64,000 bases of DNA from Cacajao melanocephalus (GCA_963573385.1 CAUYLG010051076.1:17503-81502); one strand, 5' to 3'; positions 24,714-37,944 are shown, counted from the stretch's first letter. The notes: a model not told the origin generated them from the letters alone. Program-made: numbers and translations.

Positions 24714-25322
24714 TTTCTTCAATAAACGTTATCTATCACATAAACAGAACCAGTTACAAAAACCACATAATTATCTCAATAGATGCAGAAAAGGCCTTCG
24801 ATACAATTCAACACCCTTTTATGCTAAAAACTCTCAATAAACTAGATATTGATGGAACATATATCAAAATAATAAGAGCTATTTATGACAAACCCACAGC
24901 CAATATCATGTGGCATGGGCAAAGGCTGAAAGCATTCCCTTTGAAAACTGGCATAAAACAAAGATGCTCTCTCTCACCACTCCTATTCAACATAGTATTG
25001 GAAGTTCTGGCAAGGGCCGTCAGACAAGAGAAAGAAATAAAGGATATTCAGAGAGGAAGTCAAATTGTCTCTGTTTGCAGATAATGATTGTATATTTAGA
25101 AAACCCCATCATCTCAGCCCCAAACCTCCTTAAGCTGATAAGCAACTTCAACAAAGTCTCAGGATAAAAAGTCAATATGCAAAAATCACAAACATTCCTA
25201 TACACCAATGATTGCTTGCAGAGAGCCAAATCACGAGTGAACTCCAATTCATAATCGCTGCAAAGATAATAAATACCTACAAATACAACTTAAAAGGGAC
25301 ATGAAGAACCTCTTCAAGGAGA
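24714..25322 (+). mobile_element. L1P ORF2 internal fragment
   Basis: This is the reverse-transcriptase section of a primate L1, from 'TCAATAAACGTTATCTATCA' to 'ATGAAGAACCTCTTCAAGGA'. The first 127 codons (24701-25084) stay open and include the conserved [13 protein letters not shown] and [14 protein letters not shown] residues. The FADD catalytic tetrad is destroyed by a 2-base deletion at about 25080 that shifts the frame. Neither the L1 5' nor 3' end is present. Confidence 0.92.
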
Positions 25323-27835
25323 TTTACATCTTTAAAAGATAGCTCAGACAGTAGAAAGTGAAAAAATTGGACGGCAGCATGAGTATTTAGGGAGAGACAA
25401 TACTTTGAAGACATAAAAGTTGTCTGAAGGCTTTGATTACAGAAGGAGAGAAGTGGGCAGGGACAGCATGTGTTTGATTTTGGATATTTTTAGTTTGAAG
25501 CCGACTGAAGCATCTACTTGGCAATGCCAAATACACAGTTGCTTGTATGAAATCCAGAGGACATTTTTGAATCAAAAATGAAGTTACAGGTCATTAGTAT
25601 CCAAATGACCTCATCTTTTCAATGTAATGGATTTATTCTCAATTCAAGTGTTGGAATAAGCAATTTTCCATTTTATAAGAGAAACCATTAGCATAAAAAC
25701 ATACACACAGAAACACACAAACTTAAAAGAGCTCAAACACTATAACTGATTTCTAAAACCCACTGAAATAGGCCTCCATTTGCCTCTTATTGCGTTAAGA
25801 AGAAAAAGTGTTTGTCTTCATACTGTCAGTAAATAATTCTGGTAAGAAACTGAACCATAGAGAAAATAATTGTGACTTTTAATTCGGAAATACTAAACAT
25901 ATTTGATTCACTAAGGCAAAGAAAGTGTGGGAAATGCAGGCTTATACGTATTTTTTTAAAAACAGGCATTCCTTCTATATTTAGCCAAATGTTTGTCTAT
26001 GTCACATGCATTTAATTGCTTGGAGAGCAAATTTCATACATATCAAACCAATGAATTTAAAACACTCTGAAAATAATTTCTATGTAATTGTCTGTCATCC
26101 ATTATTCTTTCAGAATGAGTGACCTATTCCCTCAATGCTGATTTTAAATAACGTGTAAAACAAATAAAAATAAAATCTGATACTTATTGTTACCACCTTG
26201 ACTTTAGATGAAGTAATTTAGGATCACTGTAGTTGTATGGTATGCAGACCATTATCTTTCAAGGTCTTTAAAAATATGAGATTGTAGGAATACATGATTA
26301 GTTTCTCTTCTTAATCAATCTTTATGCTCTCTAAAAAGTACTGTCTGAAATCTATGCCACAAAAGTCACCAAAGTCATTGGCTTCCCGGAACAATCATGT
26401 GAGTGTCATGATACATGGACTTGTTTGCAAATATGGTTAGAGGCTTCTAACATTAGCTTCTCTCAAAAATCATTATGGGAACATAAGCTTCCTGGGAATA
26501 AAGTTTATTGCAGGTGAAGATTATCTAAATAATGAAATAAATCACCGGTGTAATATTTGCATCCAACACAGAAATCAGCTATTAACTGGAACACAATTTT
26601 TAACTCTTCCGTTTAAGCAAGGAAACTGCAATTCTTTGGAGGTGATGATAATCAATTATAAATCTAAGTATTTTCAATTATTAAATTAAATAGATATTAA
26701 AACCCAACTTTGGAAATACATGGCCAGATAACCACTGAATCTACTTAGGACAAAGAAACTTAACAAAAACATATTGTGGAGTGTATCACATCTTATTTTT
26801 TTCTATATAAATAAAATACAACTTCAACTTACTTTGATCTTGACATCTGTATATCTGTCTCTTCACTACCATATCAAGCAAAATGATTGGCACATTTTTG
26901 GCAAAGGTGGAGAACAGCTGGAATGGTTCCATTTTTGTGGTGCAGTTACTTTAAATGTGCCATACACCAAGGTGTCTGGCAACAGATGTGCATTTGGTTT
27001 TCCACGGTGAAAAGCAAAAAGGATTCATTAATGGTTTACACCATCACTGCTGGATAGCCCAGCAGAAATGTACATAGTTTTGTCTCTATTTTCTTATACA
27101 GTGTGGACTGGCATAAAGGGGCTTCTTTAAATGCATTCTTGAATCACACAGGTATAGCTAAAGAAATATGTCAAGAGAAGAGTGACCTCAAGAGCAAAGT
27201 AGAAAACTGAAAAGTAGGTTTTGTCAGCATATATATATATTCAGGACTATCTGAAGCAGGGAGACATAGCACCTGGGGGATTCGACTCTTAATAGACATC
27301 GAGTCTGGAAGAGATCCTTCAAGACTTTCCACTTTCTTTTGCTCTCGCCTGTACTTACTATAACACTTTTATTTCATCTAAAAATATTCTATTTTTGGAT
27401 CTCATTGAAACTACAGTATAATAATTCAGACATATATTTGGCTACTACATGTTGAGTAACTAGTATATACCAGGAATTGCACTGAGTACTTATGCTCTAT
27501 AAATACAAAAGACAGGCCCTATCCTTAAGAAATTTCAAACTAGAAATTAAAATAGACAAAGAATAACTGTAATATACCTTAGCTAGATGTATACATAGTA
27601 GGACCAGGGAGCATAGAAGACTCTGTGAGCCCCTGAGAAAGGCTCAATAATTTCCTGAGATTAATTTTGTAATTTAGTTAGCCTTATATGTGTGGGTACA
27701 GACATCTGTATAAGAAACAAATTTTCTTTGATAGCAAAATGATTTGTTCCTGGACCAGATGCCATTGATTATCCACACTTAGACACTGATCCTGATTTAC
27801 TATGAAGGGTGTGAAATTGAAGGTCTTGTTCTTTT
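25323..27835. other. Mostly unique AT-rich sequence
   Basis: No gene is recognised. Parts at 25390-25620 and 27440-27620 look like eroded ancient repeats ('TACTACATGTTGAGTAACTA' followed by 'ATACCAGGAATTGCACTGAG'). A 78-codon plus frame at 26774-27010 has no identifiable motif. A short TA run lies at 27230-27240. Confidence 0.4.
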
Positions 27836-27837
27836 CT

Positions 27838-28345
27838 TTCTTGCCTATTGCTGTTAACAAATTACCCTCAAACATAGCCACTTACAACAACAAATATCTA
27901 TTACCCCACAGGTTTTCAGGGTCAGGATTCTGGGAATTGTTCAAGTGGGTGATTCTGGGTCAGAATCTTTCGTGAGGTTGTATTCAAGCTCATAGCCAGG
28001 ATGGAAGTCATCTAGGACTGAAAGATCTCCTTCTAAAATCACTCATGCAGCTATTGAAAGGAAATTTTTGTTGCTTTCTACACGGGCCTCTTCATAGGCT
28101 AGTCATGACATGGTAGTTCACACCCCTCATGGTGAGCTATCCAAGGGGAAAACCAGAGAACATGCTCAAGAAGGAAGCCACAATGCTCTAATAACCTAAT
28201 CTCAGAAGTGACATACCATCACTTCTACTGTATCCTTTTGGTCATACAGATCCAAACTGGTACAATGTAAAGATGAGATAATACAAAGCTGTGAATACTG
28301 GGTGTTATGGAATATTGGACATCATCTTGAAAGCTGATTAACCTA
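27838..28345 (-). mobile_element. MLT1-like LTR (ERVL-MaLR)
   Basis: In the order expected for an antisense MaLR LTR, the block has 'GTTAACAAATTACCCTCAAA', 'CATAGCCACTTACAACAACA', a middle 'CATGACATGGTAGTTCACAC', then 'AACCTAATCTCAGAAGTGAC' and 'CATCACTTCTACTGTATCCT'. Divergence is high. End points are approximate. Confidence 0.75.
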
Positions 28346-30412
28346 TGAGTTAAATTAGATCTTTTTAATATTGCAAAGCTCAAAAGTCCAATTTAAATAT
28401 TCTGTGATATAAGGATATATAAAAGGTTTTTTTTCTAATTTTTAAAGTGAAAAAAGACTTTGAATATGATCTAGTTATGATCAGATTCAGAGGGGAAATA
28501 AGAAAAAAATAGGAGGGGCAGAACAAGATGCTGAATAGAAGCCTACACTATTCATCACCCCAGCAGGGACAGCAAATTTTAACAACTTTCTGCATACAGA
28601 AAAGCATTTCACAAGAACCAAAAATCAGGTGAGCAATTACATTATCCAGTTTTAACTTCATATCATGGAAAGAGGCACTGAAGAATTCTGGAGAGACAGC
28701 CTTGAATTGCTGATGCCACCACTCCCACATTCCTCAGCAGTGGCCATGTGAAAGAAGGAAAATCTGTACACTTTGGGGAGAGAGAGGTAGCCCCCCGACT
28801 AGGGGATTTTATATTGAACTTGATGGTGCCTTGTCACAGCAGAGAATAAAGCCATGCTGGGTTCAGCCAGCTCTCGTGCACAGAGGGAGCGTTTGGACAA
28901 GCACTAGCCAGAGGGGTATTATTCATCCCAGCAGTTGGAACTTTTGAGTTTCTTGGCAATCTCACCACCACAGGCTGGAATGCTCTGAAATCCTATGCCA
29001 ACTTGAAAGGCAGTCTAGACATAGGACTGGATTCAATTTCTAGGCAATTCCCAATAGTAAGCTGGGTTTAGAATCAGTAAACTTGGGTGGCACATGATGT
29101 AGGGAGACACCAACTGGCATGGTTAAGGGAGGCTTTGTGCCATCCCTCCCCAACATAGGCAGTGCAACTGGTAGCAACAGAAGTGACTCTTTCCTTCTTT
29201 CTAAAAGAAGGCATGCAAAGAATAAAGAGGACTTTGTCTTGCATTTTGAATACTAGCTCAGGCACAGTAGGATAGAGGATCAGGCATTGTTGTAAGGAGC
29301 TCATTCTAGGACCCAGCTCTCTGACAACATTTCTTAGACATATCCTTGTTCAAAAGAGAACCTACTGCTTTTAAGGGAAGGACCCAGTCGTGGCAAGAGT
29401 CATCATCTCTGAATAAAGAACGCTTTGGACCTGAATACCCACCAGCAATACCCAGGAAGTATACTGTGGACCTTGGGCTCTGAGACAAGCTGGCTTCAGG
29501 GGAGACCCAGCACATTCTCAGCTGTGGTGACGATGAAGAAAAACTCCTTTTGTTTGAAAAAAATCAGAGGAAAAAATAAAGTAAATTTTGTCTTGCACCC
29601 TAAGCTCCAGCTCAGCTACAGTGGGGTGGACCAACAAGCAGCCTCTGGGGTCTCTGAATCCAGGCCTATGCTCTTGGACAGCATCTCTGGAACTGTCCCA
29701 GTCTAGAGGGGAGCCCACTGCCCTGAAGATGATTCCCAGGCGTGGAAGCAGTCACCACAAGGTGATGAAAGATCCATTGGGTTTTAGGTGAATATCAGTA
29801 GTGGCCTGGTAGAACCACCATGGACTGGTAGTGGTGGTGTCCACAGGGAGAGGCTCCACAGGGAGAGGGGGAGGGAAGAGTGAGAAGAAATCTATTGTGG
29901 TTTGGGTACTAGCTTAGCTGCAGTAGAACAAACATCAGGTAAATTGGTAAGGTTTTTGACTCTAATCCCTGGCTCCAAGGCAGCATCTCTGGATATGTCT
30001 GGGGCCTGGGGGAACTTGTCACCCAGAAAGAATGGGGCATGGGTAAGGGCCAGTGTTGTGCTGGCTTCAGGTCTGACTCTATACTGTCTGACCCAGTACA
30101 GTCTAAGTGGTGGTGGCCATAAGGGTGATTGCATCACCACACTCCCAGTTCCACGTGGCTCAGCAAAGACTGGGAGACTCTGTATGTTTTGGGAGAAAGT
30201 AAGGGAAAAAAACAAGAGTCTCTGCATGGTAATCCAGATAATTCTTCTGGATCTTATCCCCAAGACTACCAAGGTGGTACCTCCATGAGTCTCAGGGAAA
30301 AAAATGTTTTTGGGGCTTGGGGCCTAAGTCCCTTTGAATGTCTGGAAAGCCTTCCCAAGAAAAGCAAACAAAAGCAAGCCCAGAATGTGAATACCACAAT
30401 AAATACCTAACT

Positions 30413-31400
30413 GTTCAATGCCCAGACACTGAAGAACAACTACAAGTTGTTCTTCACCATCCAGGAAAACATGACCAGACAAATGAACTAAATAAGGTGC
30501 CAGGGACCAATCCTTGAAAAACATATATTTAACCTTTCAGCCAGAGAATACAAAATAATTGTTTTGAGGAAACTCAAAGAAATTCAAGATAACACAGAGA
30601 AGGAATTCAGAATTCTATCAGATAATTTTAATAAAGAGATTAAGATCACTAAAAAGAATCAAGCAGAATTTCTAGAGTTGAAAAATGCAATTAAGGAATC
30701 CATCAGTCTCTTTATCAGTCTCTTTATAGCAGAACTGATCAAGCGGAAGGCAGATTGATAAGCCTGAAGACAGGCTACTGGAAAGTATGTATACAAAGAC
30801 AAAAAAGAAAAGAAGAATAAAAAATAATAAAGCATGCTCATGAGTTTTAGAAGATAGCCTGAAAGGGCAAAGCTAAGAGTTATTGACCTCAATGAGGAGT
30901 TGGAAAAAGAGATAGTGGTAGAAAGATTTTTCAGAAGGATAATATTAGAGAACTTCCTAAACATAGAGAAAGATACCATTATCCAAATACAAGAAGGTTG
31001 TTGAACACCAAGCAGATTTAACCCAAGTAAGACTACCTCAAGGAATTTAATATACTTCCAAAGGTCAAGGAAAAAGACACAATCCTAAAAGCAGCAAGAG
31101 AAAAGAAAAAATTAACATACAATGGAGCCCAAATACATCTGGCAGAAAATTTTTTAGTGGAAACTTTACAAGCCAGGAGATAGCAACATGAGATATTTAA
31201 AGTGAAAAAGAAAAAGGAAAAAAAATGAACAAACAAAAAACTTTTTACTCTAAAATACTATGTCTGGTGAAAATATCCTTTAAGCATAAAGGAGAAACAA
31301 AGAACTTCTCAGACAAACAAAAGCTAGGGAATTTCATCAACAGCAGCGCTGTCCTACAAAAAAATGCTAAAGAAAATTCTTTAATCTGAAAAGAAAACAT
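30413..31400 (+). pseudogene. L1 ORF1 remnant
   Basis: ORF1 encodes the RNA-binding coiled-coil protein of L1. Here the coiled-coil part is seen at 30564-30758 as Lys/Glu-rich residues (KLKEIQDNTEKEFRILSDNF), and the RNA-binding C-terminal part is broken by stops from about 30760 on. A 12-base tandem repeat, CAGTCTCTTTAT, at about 30704-30727 adds four codons not expected in the family. Start and end are approximate. Confidence 0.7.
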
Positions 31401-31909
31401 GATAATGAACAGAAATGAATCATCTGAAAGTATGCAACTCACTGGTAATGGTAAGCACACAGAGAAACTCAGAATAGTAGAATGCAGTAACTGGTTTGTA
31501 AAGTTTTCTTGACTTAAGTAGAAAGACTAAATAGTGAAACAATCAAAAATGATTACCACAACAACTTTTCAAGACATAGACAGTATAATAAGACAAAAAG
31601 AGAAACAACAAAGTGTTAAAAACCAGGGGGACAAAGTTAAAGTGTAGATTTCTATTAGTTTATTTTTGCATGTTTGCTTATTTGTTTATGCAATCCGTGT
31701 TAAGTTTTCATCAGTTTTAAGTAATGAGTGATAAGATAGCATCTGCAAGCTTCATGGTAACTTCATATTAGAAAACAAACAAGGAATACACAAAGAAAAA
31801 AGCAAGAAATTAAAGCATACAATCAGAGAAAATCACCTTCAATAAAACTAAGACAGGAGGGAGGGAAGAAGGAAGAGATGACAAAACAAAACAATCAGAA
31901 AACAAACAG

Positions 31910-34900
31910 CAAGTGTCATTTTTAAGTTCCTACTTACTAATAATAATATTGAATGTAAATGGACATTCAATGTTATGATTTTATACTCTATGTAAATAAT
32001 ACACTTTTTACACTCTGTGTAAAAAGACACAGAGTGGCTGAATGGATCAAAAACAAGAGCCAATGATCTGTTTCCTATGAGAAACACTTTCATCTATGAA
32101 ATAGAGGGATGGGAAAAGATATTCCATGCCAAAGGGAACCAGAAAAGAGGAAGAGTTGTTATACTTGAATCAGACAAAATAGATTTCAAGATAAATATAG
32201 TAAGAAGAGACAAAGAAGGTCATTAATGATGATAAAAAGGGTCAATTCAGTAAGACAATATAATGATTCTAAATATATAGGCACCCAACACTGGAGCACC
32301 TAGATACATAAAGGAAATATTATTAGAGCTAAAGAGAGATAGACTCCAATGTAATAATAGCTGTTGATTTCAACACCCAACTTTCAACAATGGACAGATC
32401 TCCCTGACAGAAAATCAACAAAGAAACATCAGACTTAATCTTCACTATAGACCAAATAGACCTAATAGATATTTATAGAACATTTTATCCAACAGCTGCA
32501 GAATAAACATTTTTTTCATCAGCACATGGCTCATTCTCAAGGTTAGACCATATGTTAGGTCACAAACAAGTCTTAAAACATTTTTAAAAAATTGAAACAA
32601 TATCAAGCATCTTCTATGAACACAATGGAATAAACCTATAAATAAGCGATAAGGAAATTTGGAAACTACACAAAATCTTGGAAATTAAACAATACGTTCC
32701 CATGTGACCTGATGGGTAAACAAAGAAATTAAGAAAGAAATTGAAAAATTTCTTGAAGCAAGTGATAATGGAAACACAATATACCAAAACTTCTGAGATA
32801 AAGTGAAAGGAGTACTTAGAGAAATTTATAGCTATAAGTGCCTACATCAAAAAAAAATCTTTAAATAAAAACCTAATGATGCATCTTAAAAACAAGAAAA
32901 GCAAGAGCAAACCAAACCCAAAATCTAGGGAAGAAAAGAAGTAATAAATATCAGAACATAAATAAATTTAAAAGAAACAAAGCAAGACAAAAGATCAGTA
33001 AAACAAAAAGTAGTTTTGTTGAAATTCAAACAAAATTGGAAAACATTTATCCAAAGGAAACGAGAGAAGATCTAAATAAGTAAAATGAGAGATGAAAAAG
33101 GAGAGATGACAACTGCTACTCTGGAAATTAAAGGATCATTAGTGTCTACTATGAGCAACTACCTGCCAATACATTAGAAAATCTAGAAGAAATTGATTAA
33201 TTATTGGATACATACAAGCTACCAAGATTAAGCCATGAAGAAATCCAATATCTGAACAGACCAGTAAAAAGAAACGAGATCAAAGTCATAATAAAAAGTC
33301 TCCCGGTAAAGAAAAGAAAAGACTAGGACCTGATGTCTTCACTGCCGAATTCTACTGAACATTTTTTTTTCCTTTTTTTGAGACAGTCTTACTTTGTCAC
33401 CCAGGCTGAAGTGCAGTAGCGCAATCTCAGCTAACTGCAACCTCTGCCTCCCAAAGCTCAAGCAAATCTCATGCCTCAACCTCTGGAGTAGCTGTGAGTA
33501 CAGGCAGGAACCACCATGCCCACATATATATATAGTATTTTTGGTAGAGACAGTGTTTCACCACATTGGCCAGACTGGCTTGAAACTCCTGATCTCAAGT
33601 GATCCTCCCACCTTCTCATCCCAAAGTGTTGGGATTACAGGCATAAGCCACTGTTCCCGGCCCTGACTTCTATCAAATATTTAAAGAAAATACCAATCCT
33701 ATTCAACCTTTTTCAAAAAATAGAAGAAGGAACATTGCCAAACTCATTCTATGAGGATAATATTATCCTGATACCAAAATCACACAAAGCCAGATTAAAA
33801 TAGAAAACCACAGGCCAATACATCTGGTGAATACTGATGCAGAAAATCCCCAACGAAACACTAGTGAACTGAATTCAACTATGCATTAAGAAGATTATGC
33901 ATCATGACCAAGTGGGATTTATCCCAGGGAAGCAAGGATGTTTAAACATATGCAAATCAATCAATGTGATACATGATATCAACAGAATGAAAGACAAAAC
34001 CACATGATTATTTCAGTTAATGCTGAAAAAGCATTTGATAAAATGTAACATCTCTTTATGATAAAAACCTTCAAAAAGCAGGTATGGAAGGAACATACAT
34101 CAACAAAATAAAAGCCACATACAACAGACTCATAGCTAGTATCATACTGAATGAGTAAAAACTTTTTTTTTTTTTAAGATCTGGAACATGACAAGGATAC
34201 CCAATTTCACCACTGTAATTCAACATAGTATTGGAAGTCTGAGCTAGAGCAATCAGACACAAGAAAGATATAAAGGACACACAGATTGGAAAGGAAGAAG
34301 TCAAATTACCCTTGTTTGCAGATGATATTTTATCTTTGGAAAAGACAAAAAAAAAAAAAAACTCCACAAAAATACACTTATAATTGATAAACAAATTCAG
34401 TAAAGTTGTAAGTTACAAAATTAATATACAAAAACCAGTAGCATTTCTATAAGCCAACAGTGAACAATCTGAAAAAGAAATCAAAAGAGTAATCTTACTT
34501 ACAATAGCCACATATAAAATTAAATACCTAAGAATAAAATTAACCAAAAAAATTGAAAGATCTCTCCAACCAAAACTATAAAATACTAATGAAAGAAATT
34601 GAAGAGGGCACCAAAAGTGGACAGATATTCCATGTTGATGTATTGAAAGATTAATATTGCTAAAATGTCCTTAATATCCAAAGAAATCTACAAATTCAGT
34701 TTAATTCCTGTTAAACTACCAATGTCATTCTTCACAGCAATAGATAAAAGAATCCTAAACTTTACATGGACTCACACAAGACATAGAATAGATAAAGCGA
34801 TCCAGAGCAAAATGATCTAAACTGGAAGAATAACTTACTTGATTTCCAATTATACTACAGAGCTGTAGTAATCAAAACAGCACGACACTGGCATTAAAAC

Positions 34901-35935
34901 AGTCACATAAACCAGTGTAACAAATAGAGAACACAGAAACAAATTCATACACCTATAATGAACTTATTTTTTACAAAGGTGGCAAAAACATACACCTGAA
35001 AGAATAGTCTCGTCAGTAAGTAGTGCTGGAAAAGCTATATAACCATATGCAGAAGAATGTAACTTAATCCCTATCTCTCTCATGTTATATAAAAATCAGA
35101 TTATGATAGATTAAAGATTTAAATGTAAGACCTTGAACTATGAAACTACTATAAGAAAGCATTGGAGAGACTCTCCAGGACATTGGTCTTGCATAAAAAA
35201 GGAAATAATCAACAAAGTGAAGAGATAACCCACAGAATGGGAGAATATATTTGCAAACTACCCATCTGACAAGGGATTCACAATCAAAATATATAGAAGC
35301 TCAAAAACTCTACAGGAAAAAATGTAATAATCCAATTAAGAATGGTCAAAAGATTTGAATACATATTTCTCAAAAGAAGACACACAAATGGCCAACAGAT
35401 ATATGAAAAAAATGCTCAATATTATTATCAGGTAAATACAAATCAAAACTACAATGACATATCATCTCAACCCAGTAAAAATATATTTTATCCAAAGGTC
35501 AGGCAATAACAAATGCTGATGAGAATGTACAGAAAAAGGAACCCTTGTTCACTGTTGGGAATGTAAATTAATATAACTACAATGGAAAATAGTTTTGGAG
35601 GTTCCTCAAAAAACTAAAAATTGAGCTTCCATACAATCCAGCAATTCCACTGCTGGGTATACACTCCAAAGAAAGGAAATCAGTATATCAAAATATTTGA
35701 ACTGTCATGTTTGCTCACAGTAGCCAAGATTTGGAAAAAACTGTGCTCATCAACAGATGAATAAATACATAAAATGTGTTACTTAAACACAATGAAGTAC
35801 TATTCAGCCATCAAAAAGAATGAGATTCTGTCATTTGCAATAACATAGATGTAATTGGAGGTCATTATGTTAAGCGAAATAAGCCAGGCACAGAAATACA
35901 AGCATCATATTATCTCACTTATTTGTGGGATACAA
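31910..35935 (+). pseudogene. L1 ORF2 remnant (endonuclease/reverse transcriptase)
   Basis: Coding similarity runs from the endonuclease start ('ATAATATTGAATGTAAATGG') to the ORF2 end near 'CTTATTTGTGGGATACAA'. The family stop codon has changed to CAA. The codons for LFADD, the reverse-transcriptase active site, are still readable at 34312-34326, but the frame is broken before and after. An Alu sits in the linker before the reverse-transcriptase core. A palindromic insertion is present near 32004-32026. Confidence 0.85.
33361..33664 (-). mobile_element. Full-length Alu inside the L1
   Basis: A T-rich tail at 33363-33379 precedes a complete two-arm Alu in reverse complement, ending 'GCATAAGCCACTGTTCCCGG'. 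The L1 text on both sides repeats in diverged form: 'ATTCTACTGAACATTT' before and 'CTTCTATCAAATATTT' after, the traces of a target duplication. An ATATATATATA insertion lies in the central A-rich region. Confidence 0.96.
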
Positions 35936-36320
35936 ACTTCAAAACAATTGAACTCATGGAGACAGAGAATAGAACAAGAGGCAGGGAAAGGTAGTGAGGG
36001 CTGGGAGGAAGGTGGGAATTGTTAATGAGTACACATAAAAAAATAGCAAAAGTAAAAAGGACCTAACATTTGATACAGCAACAGGGGGACTATAGTTGAT
36101 AATAACTTATTTGTTCATTTTAAAAGTAACTGAAAGAGTATAATTGGATTGTCTATAACATAAAGGATAAATGCTTGAAGGGATGAATATCCAATTTTCC
36201 ATAATGTGGTTATTGTGTATTGCATGCCTGTACCTAAATATATCACGCACCCCAGAAATACATACACCTGCTATGTACCCACAAAACTTTTCAAAAATAA
36301 AAATAAAATAACAACAACAT

Positions 36321-37570
36321 AAAGCCTCATAGTCTAAATACTAGTTGTGTATTTTAATCATTTACTTTCATCTATGCTTTAGTCATTTAAGCTTTGCTGC
36401 TCCATAAAGAATTCTAGAAACAACATTATTGCTGAAAAACAGCTTTTACACTCTCATACTTGATGACCTCTTAAATAGCCTAATATTCTGGCTATGAAAA
36501 TCCAAATATATATGTGTGTGTGTATATATATATATTTATATGCATGTGTATGTATATAAATTGTGAAATATGCCATTTTACATATGAAATTTTTAGTGTT
36601 TAATAGTCAAATCCTATATAGGATGAGATGCACTCTATGAAATCCTGTATTAGATTTGACTATTAAACCTAAAATATGTATTTTCAATAAAAGCAAGCTT
36701 AACTTAAAACCTGGAACCATACTTCTGAAAAATTCAAAATAATTTAATTGAGTTTATTTTCTTTCATTTTTTGAAATTTTTAGTGATTTTTCTTGATTTT
36801 CTTGATATGACTCATAAAAATACTTTTATATACTGATAAAAAGTACTGTTAAGAAAGCATTTGCAAGAGATAGAGAATATAGATACATAATACGGTCTCA
36901 TGGCTATATTGTCTATAACATAATTTATTACACATCTGATTTCTTTAATACAAGTAAAATCAAGTAAATTAAATTGGAATATTTTTATCATAATTTCTAT
37001 TAGAAGGAGATATAATTACATTTCAAAGTACTTCACCTGAAACAACAGTACTCCTAATTCTTTCAAAATTGACTATTAATTACAAATATCTAGTTCTACT
37101 TGGTTTTCTAAGTACTGGTTTTTGTAGCAACAGTTTTCTAGCAAAGAAAACGCAGTGAAATTTCTGCTTCACTAAACCATTGTAAATCATTATAGTTTAA
37201 AGCCATTTCCTCCTACAATTTTTGAGATTTGTGGTAAATGTTCAATCTTGCATACTATTTTATAGATTCACTCTATTAAGCCAGGAATAATATAAGATTT
37301 CAAATATGGACAGCAAATGTCAGTAAGACACTGTATAAAATCATAAAATAAAACAAAAAGTTATTTAAGTTGCATATAAAACACAATTTTAGTGTTATAT
37401 TGCAAATTTTACTTAAAAATTATGCAGTCTTCAAGAATATAAATTATTTTTTTAGAAATAATTATTTCAGAAATATTAATATGCAAGGACACTCACTGCA
37501 ATGTTAAATTTATCTCTAAGACAGCAAGCTTTTTAAACAAATGCTATATTTTTTAAGGAAGAAAAACCTT
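36321..37570. other. Unique AT-rich sequence
   Basis: It contains a TA/TG run at 36508-36545 and the hairpin listed separately. No gene was recognised. Confidence 0.45.
36598..36668. repeat. Inverted repeat, 71-nt hairpin
   Basis: GTTTAATAGTCAAATC at 36598-36613 is perfectly complementary to 36653-36668. The pairing continues inward for 10 more positions with three exceptions, one of them a G:T wobble, leaving a 19-base loop at 36624-36642. It could be a small palindromic transposon or a pre-miRNA-like fold. It is not the MADE1 family. Confidence 0.9.
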
Positions 37571-37580
37571 TGCACTCAAC

Positions 37581-37588
37581 TATATAAA
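37581..37588 (+). promoter_or_regulatory. TATA-box-like element
   Basis: TATATAAA is followed about 80 bases later by a good splice donor (ACG/GTAAGG at 37661-37662), in sequence less AT-rich than its surroundings. TATA-like words are frequent in AT-rich DNA, so this is suggestive only. Confidence 0.3.
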
Positions 37589-37921
37589 GACACAAGGAAT
37601 AATGTTTCCTGCCTCAGAACTACGGGAAGACGCAGTCATACTTGTGACAGGAGAGCAAACGGTAAGGAAAGGACCAGCTCTTCCTTTTTATAAACAAAGA
37701 CTTAGCATGGCCAAGGTCAAGGACACCGTGAGGAACAGCAGTCTTTTGAGGTTACAGGTAATCATCTTTCATTTTCTCCAAATGTGAAGTTCCAGATCAC
37801 ATATAAGTCTTAAAAATAAATAGTAGCGAAATAAGAATTGACCTTTAAATACTCCAATCTGCTGAAGTTAAAACAACAACATGAATCAACACACATTACA
37901 TATTTAGAAAAAAAGTTTTTC

Positions 37922-37944
37922 ACTCATTCATTCATTCATTCATT
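37922..37944. repeat. (TCAT)n short tandem repeat
   Basis: Five to six TCAT units. Confidence 0.93.

Larger units (their letters stand above)
28511..36305 (+). mobile_element. Near-full-length L1 (L1PB/old L1PA grade)
   Basis: In one orientation the element has a 5' UTR of about 1.9 kb, an ORF1 remnant, a long inter-ORF spacer, an ORF2 remnant, a 3' UTR and an A-rich tail at 36296-36320. The spacer with 'TTAAGTTTTCATCAGTTTTA' is characteristic of L1s older than the youngest L1PA group. It is interrupted by an Alu at 33361-33664. Stops and frameshifts occur throughout, so it cannot move by itself. A deletion of about 95 bases near 35190 removed part of ORF2. No clear TSD was found. Confidence 0.93.

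Noticed and set aside
36598..36668. Assignment of the hairpin to the MADE1 transposon
   Set aside because: The arm sequence does not match the MADE1 terminal repeats.
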